DNA of 23,850 nucleotides from the IMG/VR virus record IMGVR_UViG_3300008120_001123, positions 1-23,850 of that record. The stretch is one strand, 5' to 3'. The notes below the pieces were generated by a model. It did not search any database. It was not told where the DNA came from and saw only the letters and a list, made by a program, of their open reading frames with translations. This stretch comes from a virus. Below, piece by piece: positions 19,029-23,850 of the stretch; position 1 is the first letter of the stretch; the number at the start of each line of letters is the position of its first letter. A program made the position numbers and the translations under genes.

Positions 19029-19289
19029 TCAGACTCCTTGATCGGTGAAGGGGAGCGCCTTGTTCAGCGCGGCGCGGCGCTCGGCGCATCCGCACGGCTT
19101 GCCGGTCGCCTTCTCTACGACGCGCGCGACCGTCGCGACCCCGGTCGCTTCGGCGACCTTTGCGACGACGTCGCCCATGCCTCGGAGCCGGCCTCGATAC
19201 TCGACGCAGGCGCCGCATCGCTCGGCCGTCGTCTCGCCTCCGACGCGAGGATGCAGGCACCTTCCGGATCGGTCGAAGAAGCAGCTCAT
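19029..19289 (-). CDS. Small cysteine-rich protein (86 aa)
   Basis: The product carries six cysteines: C3 and C11 near the start (MSCFFDRSGRCLHPRVGG), C25/C28 (ERCGACVEYRG) and a late CGC pair (KPCGCAERRAALNKALPF). The C-x-x-C and C-x-C pairs could bind a metal such as zinc or iron. Between them lies a helix (VVAKVAEATGVATVARVVEK). Short phage tail-region proteins ending in a PCG-C-x-x-R-x-x-x-LN motif are common but unexplained. It overlaps its upstream neighbour as ATGA and stops one base before the ATG of the next gene. Confidence 0.7.
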   Translation of the reverse strand: MSCFFDRSGRCLHPRVGGETTAERCGACVEYRGRLRGMGDVVAKVAEATGVATVARVVEKATGKPCGCAERRAALNKALPFTDQGV

Positions 19290-20194
19290 AAGACGGTGAT
19301 CGTCGTGGTCCAGTTTTTACGCACGGTGAACTGGCCGCACGAGAATACGACCGGGTACGGGAACGGACCGATCGCGTCGCACGGAACAACTCCGCATGTG
19401 ATGCCGAACGGGTTCTCCGGAGTGACCGCTCCGAAGTCGCCGCAGAACCACGTCGCGTCGGTCAGGTTCGTGTCTCCCGCCTCGATCGTTTGAAAGGCGG
19501 TGTCGCAGGTCCATGTCGATTGCGTCAGGCAGCCGGGTGAGCTCCGAGGCTCACCAAGGCCATTGTCGATTCCACGCGTCCAAAGAGGAGACACGAAGAT
19601 CTCCGTCTCGTACGACTCGGAGAAGCAGCCATTGTCCGGATTCGTGATCTCAAACAGAATGCCCGTGTCGATCGGGTTGCGGTTGAAGACGATCTTGCCG
19701 CCCTTTGTCCCGGTGATCGGATGCAATGCGCCCGCCGGACATCCCTCCGTGCAGATGATGTCGATGTCGCCCGGGAGCACTCCGATGGCTCCGGAGTAGC
19801 TTGCGATCCGCGAGAGCGTTCGCTGGTCGATCCCGGAAGAGCACGGACAGAATGTCGAGAATAGGCAGTCGTCCGGATATACGACCGTCGCAGCCGCCGG
19901 AGCACCGTAATAAAAACGTTCCTCGGTGATTGTGCAGCTTCCGAAGCTGCTTCGCATAAGCGTCGAGGTCTGACCGTTGACAGTCACGACCGTCCGGATC
20001 ATCGGAGCGGTCGTATCAGTTTCGATGACGATCGTCTCGAGGACGACGTCATTGAATCGACGCTCCTCCTCGTATCTGATCTTGATCGAAAGCGATGCCG
20101 TCTGCGGCAGGCAGGACTCCCAGCCGGCGCAGAAGTTGTCCGGCGGATCAACGCCGCAGCAGCACTGCGCCGCAAAAAGGAGGTCCGCGCTCAT
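19286..20194 (-). CDS. Cysteine-rich virion-region protein (302 aa)
   Basis: The start is the ATG at 20192-20194, overlapping the previous stop as ATGA; earlier in-frame sequence is shadow. The product begins MSADLLFAAQCCCGVDPPDN and contains about 18 cysteines, including CCC, FCPC and several single G-C or T-C sites, in a strand-rich, Thr/Ile/Gly body (TVVTVNGQTSTLMRSSFGSC; TGILFEITNPDNGCFSESYE). No TM segment or enzyme motif is seen. So many cysteines are rare in phage structural proteins and suggest disulphide- or metal-stabilised folding. Its position places it among tail proteins. Family not recognised. Confidence 0.7.
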   Translation of the reverse strand: MSADLLFAAQCCCGVDPPDNFCAGWESCLPQTASLSIKIRYEEERRFNDVVLETIVIETDTTAPMIRTVVTVNGQTSTLMRSSFGSCTITEERFYYGAPAAATVVYPDDCLFSTFCPCSSGIDQRTLSRIASYSGAIGVLPGDIDIICTEGCPAGALHPITGTKGGKIVFNRNPIDTGILFEITNPDNGCFSESYETEIFVSPLWTRGIDNGLGEPRSSPGCLTQSTWTCDTAFQTIEAGDTNLTDATWFCGDFGAVTPENPFGITCGVVPCDAIGPFPYPVVFSCGQFTVRKNWTTTITVL

Positions 20195-20541
20195 CCTTCC
20201 TCGCCGTAGACCGTGATGACGACGTGCGCTCCCGTGCTGCTCGAAGCCATGATCGTGTCGCCGGCGAGCAGATACTTCGGAGCGTCGTCGATGAGGACCG
20301 TGTTCTTCGGAACGCTGACTTGGTAGTACATCGCGTTCGATGTCGTGGCCGTCTCGCCAGGGGCGAGATGGTGGATGGTGATGTCCGTCACGCCGCTGTG
20401 GACGTTGCTCACATAGATCGCGTCGATCCTGCAAGCCTTGTTTGCGGGACACTGGTATATCCGCAAAGCAGTCGTAGACGGACTCACTTGCGCAAGACGA
20501 CGCCGCGGAGCGGATGTCCTCGAGAACTCGTTGTAGCTCAT
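20191..20541 (-). CDS. Small structural protein (116 aa)
   Basis: The start is the ATG at 20539-20541 (ATGA overlap), not the GTG nine bases earlier. The product begins MSYNEFSRTSAPRRRLAQVS and then forms a compact beta domain (RIYQCPANKACRIDAIYVSN; VTDITIHHLAPGETATTSNA). The middle, with A-x-R-I-D-x-I-Y-V-x-N, resembles small phage tail or decoration proteins that form jelly-roll folds. Two cysteines are present. No enzyme motif is seen. It is coupled to both neighbours. Confidence 0.7.
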   Translation of the reverse strand: MSYNEFSRTSAPRRRLAQVSPSTTALRIYQCPANKACRIDAIYVSNVHSGVTDITIHHLAPGETATTSNAMYYQVSVPKNTVLIDDAPKYLLAGDTIMASSSTGAHVVITVYGEEG

Positions 20542-21245
20542 GGGGCGCACTCGATCCGGTAGCCGTTCGGCACCGAGAAGAACCTGACTCCGTCGGACGA
20601 TGTCGAGACCATCACGACCACGTTGTTCTGGATCGGCTGACGTTCTGGAAGGAGAAGCAGATTCCCGATGATCCGCGATCCGACGCCGTAGACGCCTGAC
20701 GCATCCGGGACATTCTCCGCTCCGTTACGGGCGCTGAAGGTCTGCGCGTTCGGCTTCTGAATCCAGAAGCCGCCCTGCCGGATCGCCTCCTTGCAGTTGT
20801 AGAGCCACTGGCCGCTTCCCTCCGACGTGGACCCGAGCACGATCGCAGGGATCGCGCCGCCGCCGCCGGCGACCGCGAGAGGAACGTAGTAGAGCTGCCC
20901 GGTCGATGAGTAGGCGCTGGCGATCGCGACGTTGTCGCCGATGGCGAGAGTGACCAGACCGAGCCCGACGATCGGGTTGGCGTACTGGTTAGTGCCTTCG
21001 GCCGAGCTGCGTCCGTTCGCGCGCGTCTGATACGTCGTACCGGAGACGCGCTCGATCTCCTCCCACGAGTAGTCGTCGCCCTGCTTGCCGGTGATCCGGG
21101 CCAGCACGATCCGACGCCGAGCCATTTGCTCCTCGAGCTTCTGGTCGGTCGCCTTGCGAAGCTGGTCGATCGCCTCGAAAGCCTCGTTCAGATCGCGGAA
21201 GGTCAGGCGACCGACCGCGCCGGCTGTGAATCGCGGGAGCGTCAT
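20538..21245 (-). CDS. Virion structural protein (235 aa)
   Basis: The product begins MTLPRFTAGAVGRLTFRDLN and has a short N-terminal helix (AFEAIDQLRKATDQKLEEQM), a beta-rich middle (RRIVLARITGKQGDDYSWEE) and a Gly/Ser-rich body (GLVTLAIGDNVAIASAYSST). It ends GVRFFSVPNGYRIECAP. A helical N-terminal anchor with beta repeats would suit a tail or baseplate component, but no family is recognised. It follows the 121-aa gene with no space and overlaps the 116-aa gene as ATGA. Confidence 0.7.
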   Translation of the reverse strand: MTLPRFTAGAVGRLTFRDLNEAFEAIDQLRKATDQKLEEQMARRRIVLARITGKQGDDYSWEEIERVSGTTYQTRANGRSSAEGTNQYANPIVGLGLVTLAIGDNVAIASAYSSTGQLYYVPLAVAGGGGAIPAIVLGSTSEGSGQWLYNCKEAIRQGGFWIQKPNAQTFSARNGAENVPDASGVYGVGSRIIGNLLLLPERQPIQNNVVVMVSTSSDGVRFFSVPNGYRIECAP

Positions 21246-21611
21246 TCAGTCCTGGAGGATGTAGTACTGGAGGTTGACGGCTGCGGTGTTCGCGCGCGCC
21301 GTCGGCGCGTTCGTGCCGAGCCGGCCGACCGCGACCTCGCCCGCCTTGAGCTTGATGAACGCCGCGAAGTTGGTGCCGGTTCCCGTGCCGATGTCGACGT
21401 AGTTCGTCGGACCGAGGTTCCGGAAGTAGGCGTAGCCGGCGGTCGTGACGTCGCCCATCGTGATCGTCTCGGGACTGGTCCCGATGTTCTGAGCGCCGCC
21501 GGTCGCGTTGCTGCCCGTCATGTCGAAGGTCAGAACGCCCGGATACTCGGTGTGGTTGAGGAAGCTCTTCTGCACCGAGAGCTTCGTCTGCACGGTGATC
21601 TCGTTCGCCAT
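21246..21611 (-). CDS. Small structural protein (121 aa)
   Basis: The product begins MANEITVQTKLSVQKSFLNH and is a Gly/Thr/Asn-rich beta protein (YPGVLTFDMTGSNATGGAQN; YFRNLGPTNYVDIGTGTGTN). It has NLG-x-x-N-Y-V-x-I-G and then FIKLKAGEVAVGRL, a pattern found in small phage proteins near tail genes that may act as decoration or tail-tip subunits. It is coupled to the 267-aa gene (ATG and TAA share one base) and abuts the 235-aa gene. Confidence 0.72.
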   Translation of the reverse strand: MANEITVQTKLSVQKSFLNHTEYPGVLTFDMTGSNATGGAQNIGTSPETITMGDVTTAGYAYFRNLGPTNYVDIGTGTGTNFAAFIKLKAGEVAVGRLGTNAPTARANTAAVNLQYYILQD

Positions 21612-22414
21612 TAGAAGTTCTCGCTGAGGATGTTGAAGTCGTAGCCGTCCGGGAAAGGCTGCACGAAGCGCACGTCTTCGGCGCGCCAGACGCCGTTGAT
21701 GAGCACCTTTTTCGGCTCGCCTTCCTGATTCTTGAGCGGCACTTGGAGAAGGTGATAGACCTCGTCCTGAGCGAAGCGGTGCTGGATCTGGAACTTGTTG
21801 ACCGCGATGCGCGTCGCCGTCGCTCCCTGATATAGAACCTGACCGATCGGCGCGCCTTGGAAGACCGCCGTGTTCCGCTTTCCGCGCGCCGCGCGGATCT
21901 TCAGGCTGCGATCCGGGAATGTGGACGCCGCGACGACCTCGGTGATGATGAGCTCCGAGAGACGCTGAAGCTTTGAGACCGGGCTTCCCGACGCGTCAAC
22001 CGGCGTCCCGCCGATGTCGTTTGCAGTCGGGTTCCCGTTCGTCGGAACGTTCGGACTGAGCCGGTAGATGTCGCGGAACTCGGCCTTGTAGTCGATCGTG
22101 ATCTCGGTGTAGCCTTCCTCGTTTGGCTGCGACTCTCCGGGCTCGACGTTCTCGTAGGAGAACTGGACCCGCCACGCCTTCTCGGAGTCCTCGATCAGCG
22201 AGATGTCAAAGTTGACCGCGTAGACGTCAACCTCGCCCGGGAACACGTCGCCGATCTGAGGAAGGTTCGTCGAGTCGAAGTACGCGCGGACGGCCGCCGG
22301 CGTCGTGAGCGGCGCGGCGTCGTCGTAGACGACGAACGTCCGGCTCGCGGACACCCGGCCCGTCGACTGCGAGAAGTTGCGCGTGTCGCGCTGCTCGATG
22401 ACTGTGATCGCCAT
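21611..22414 (-). CDS. Virion structural protein (267 aa)
   Basis: The product begins MAITVIEQRDTRNFSQSTGR and is mostly beta strands with acidic loops (RTFVVYDDAAPLTTPAAVRA; RVQFSYENVEPGESQPNEEG). It ends INGVWRAEDVRFVQPFPDGY. No catalytic motif is seen. The place directly after the tape-measure-like gene, and before small beta proteins, fits a distal-tail or baseplate-hub-type protein, but it is much smaller than typical hubs. ATG of this gene and TAA of the preceding one share a base. Exact family unknown. Confidence 0.7.
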   Translation of the reverse strand: MAITVIEQRDTRNFSQSTGRVSASRTFVVYDDAAPLTTPAAVRAYFDSTNLPQIGDVFPGEVDVYAVNFDISLIEDSEKAWRVQFSYENVEPGESQPNEEGYTEITIDYKAEFRDIYRLSPNVPTNGNPTANDIGGTPVDASGSPVSKLQRLSELIITEVVAASTFPDRSLKIRAARGKRNTAVFQGAPIGQVLYQGATATRIAVNKFQIQHRFAQDEVYHLLQVPLKNQEGEPKKVLINGVWRAEDVRFVQPFPDGYDFNILSENF

Positions 22415-23646
22415 TACGAGAAGCCTCCGGCGATGCTGGCCTTGCGGTTGAGTTCCGTGATCTGCTTCACGATCGCCTCGTCGTTCTTTCGCTTCTGCTG
22501 GTCCGGGTACGCGTCGAAGGTGAACTGTCCGAGCGCAGTCTGCGCGCTCGAGATGCCGGCCGCACCCTGCGTCATCCGCTGATCGAGCAAGCCGACGATC
22601 TCCTGTCGAATCTCGGCCTCGGCTTTCGCTTGCTTCTCTGCGGCGTTGAGCGCGTCCTTTGCGGCCTTCTCGTCGATCTGCCGCTGCTTCTCGGCGACCT
22701 CGAGTGCGGCCTCTTCCTCGGCGGTCTGGACCTCGCGGATGCGCCGTTCCGCGCGCTCCTTCGCGAACTGCTCTCGCTTCGTGAATGCGTCGCGCGCACG
22801 GTTGAACGCGGCCTCGTCTCCTCCGGTCGCGCCGAGCGCCTGGATGCGCTCGTCGGCCAGCTGCCGAAGCTCCTCGGCGAGCTCGATCTCAATCGCCTTG
22901 CGCTCGTCGCCGGACTCGCGCGCGGCGTCGACCTGCATCTTGACCGACTCGCGGGTGAGCGCCTCTTCGATCTTTGCTGCTTCCGTCAGCGAGTCGATCT
23001 TGTACTCATACTCGGCCTCGAGTTCCGCTTGCCTCGCCTTCGCGCGCTCGACGTTGGCCTTATTCATCGCGTCGGTGCGGGCCTCCTCCTCGCGAGCCGC
23101 CGCCGTAGCCGCCGCCGCCTCGGCCTTCGTCACCACCGCATTGTCGTTCAGTGCGTTGAGGAGCCCGGTCGCAAGCGAATCGCCGAGTTCCCATCCAAGC
23201 TCGAAGAACGCGCCGGCGACCGGGAGACCCGCGGCGAAGTCGTAGAGCGACTGACCGATCGTCTTCTCGCCCTTGAGTCCGGCCGTGAAGCTGCGAACGA
23301 GCCCGTCGATCGCTCCGATGCCGATCAGCCGTCCGAACAGACCGCCGATCTTCTCGTTGCCGAACTCGCGCTCGAAGATCGTCTTCGACGTCTTCGCGGT
23401 CTTCTCGACCTCCTTGACGACCTTTGGAAGCGCCCTCTCAGCGGCCCTCGGAATCTGCTCCGCGGTCTTGACGATGTCGTCCTTGACCTTGCCGAGACCG
23501 TCGCCGATCCGGCTCGTCATGCTCTTAGAGACGACGTCGCCCACGCGCTTCGCCTCGGCCTCCGCGGCCTGCTGGAGCTTGCTCATCTGCGCGAGGAAAG
23601 CAGAGAAGTCGCCCTGCACTGCGACCGTCAGCGTGCCGGCGTTCAT
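22414..23646 (-). CDS. Short tail tape-measure-like protein (410 aa)
   Basis: The N-terminus (MNAGTLTVAVQGDFSAFLAQ, then MSKLQQAAEAEAKRVGDVVS) has the start typical of tail tape-measure proteins. A Gly/Ala hydrophobic stretch (about 100-165: GLFGRLIGIGAIDGLVRSFT; AAGLPVAGAFFELGWELGDS) could be membrane-active. A very long Ala/Glu/Arg coiled coil (about 170-370) follows. Tape measures set tail length and help DNA cross the host membrane. At 410 aa it would specify a short tail of roughly 60 nm by the usual 1.5 angstrom per residue rule, or it may be a non-tape coiled-coil tail protein. The start overlaps the preceding stop as ATGA. Confidence 0.68.
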   Translation of the reverse strand: MNAGTLTVAVQGDFSAFLAQMSKLQQAAEAEAKRVGDVVSKSMTSRIGDGLGKVKDDIVKTAEQIPRAAERALPKVVKEVEKTAKTSKTIFEREFGNEKIGGLFGRLIGIGAIDGLVRSFTAGLKGEKTIGQSLYDFAAGLPVAGAFFELGWELGDSLATGLLNALNDNAVVTKAEAAAATAAAREEEARTDAMNKANVERAKARQAELEAEYEYKIDSLTEAAKIEEALTRESVKMQVDAARESGDERKAIEIELAEELRQLADERIQALGATGGDEAAFNRARDAFTKREQFAKERAERRIREVQTAEEEAALEVAEKQRQIDEKAAKDALNAAEKQAKAEAEIRQEIVGLLDQRMTQGAAGISSAQTALGQFTFDAYPDQQKRKNDEAIVKQITELNRKASIAGGFS

Positions 23647-23850
23647 CGCAGGGTCTCCACGTAGCGCCTATGCCAGGGCTTCGACTCGTCGTCGGACGAG
23701 CGCGTGATCGCCTCGCAGGCAGCGTCGAACTCCGCGCACGTCAGGTCGAGCGGGTTGCCGAGGCCGGGTAGGTGTCGCGCTATGTGCATCGCGTCCTCGA
23801 CGAAGTCGCGCGGCACGGGCGGGCCTCCCGGCCCTACTCGTTTCCCTGCG
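23643..23850 (-). CDS. Partial gene before the tape measure (possible tail chaperone)
   Basis: A minus-strand frame runs in from the right edge and stops at 23643-23645, overlapping the tape-measure-like start as ATGA. Its visible 68 residues read AGKRVGPGGPPVPRDFVEDA, then MHIARHLPGLGNPLDLTCAE and WHRRYVETLR. The sequence is protein-like, with high G/C third positions. The beginning lies outside the window, though a GTG or ATG inside the visible part cannot be excluded. Genes placed just before the tape measure are often tail-assembly chaperones made with a programmed shift. That role is inferred from position only. Confidence 0.62.
   Translation of the reverse strand, partial: AGKRVGPGGPPVPRDFVEDAMHIARHLPGLGNPLDLTCAEFDAACEAITRSSDDESKPWHRRYVETLR

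Noticed and set aside
22630-23664. Long plus-strand frame opposite the tape-measure-like gene
   Set aside because: Its Leu/Arg/Glu-rich sequence is the mirror of the coiled coil on the other strand; no SD, and it would cross the coupled minus-strand genes.
1-23850. tRNA or rRNA genes and integrase or attachment site
   Set aside because: No cloverleaf, rRNA-like segment, recombinase motif or attachment-site duplication was recognised by eye; a tRNAscan-SE run would be needed to exclude an unusual tRNA.

Overview
The window is a 23.85 kb piece of a GC-rich tailed double-stranded DNA phage (Caudoviricetes) or a closely related prophage. The evidence is a large terminase with both catalytic halves, the start of an HK97-type portal protein, a tape-measure-like protein and tail fibre/spike proteins, together with a RecT/Beta-type annealing protein, a Gp157-like protein and many tiny genes packed with 1-8 base overlaps. 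No rRNA, tRNA, integrase, CRISPR array or insertion sequence was seen. The host cannot be named from this sequence. Reading frames with high G/C third positions and good Shine-Dalgarno (SD) sites point to a GC-rich bacterium.

Almost every gene is on the minus strand, so transcription runs from high to low coordinates. (1) 23850 to 17651 holds virion genes in transcription order: a cut gene in the tail-chaperone position, a tape-measure-like protein, several small structural proteins, two cysteine-rich proteins and a 458-aa protein with a jelly-roll-like centre. (2) 17395-17661 is the only plus-strand gene; it converges on the 458-aa gene and diverges from recT. (3) 17342 to 10308 is an early/accessory block: RecT-like protein, HTH-like protein, a protein with an SSB-like C-terminal tail, a lysozyme-like protein, Gp157, a possible CsrA-like protein, many small unknowns and a sigma-like protein. 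A clear Rho-independent terminator (10252-10294) closes it. (4) 10174 to 1 is a second long operon: PD-(D/E)XK-like nuclease, TM/coiled-coil protein, metallophosphoesterase, lipoprotein, tail spike and fibre, FkbM-like methyltransferase, ParB-methyltransferase fusion, small and large terminase, portal. If the genome is circular or permuted, operon 4 would lead through the unseen capsid genes into region 1, giving one late unit that ends at 17651.

The most unusual signal is a repeated leader in the early block. Five gene starts that are not coupled by overlap, plus the start of the CsrA-like gene, have a small perfect stem-loop just before or around the SD. In the Gp157 leader the loop itself is AAGGA, part of the SD, and a good sigma70-type promoter places the transcript start at the base of the hairpin. 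Because the same operon encodes a small protein with a CsrA-like pattern, and a nearby 440-base non-coding stretch is full of GGA repeats on the same strand, a phage-encoded post-transcriptional control circuit is a reasonable but untested hypothesis.

Two small genes (3926-4199 and 12540-12799) read as protein only if a frameshift is allowed. These may be assembly errors, real decay or programmed shifts.
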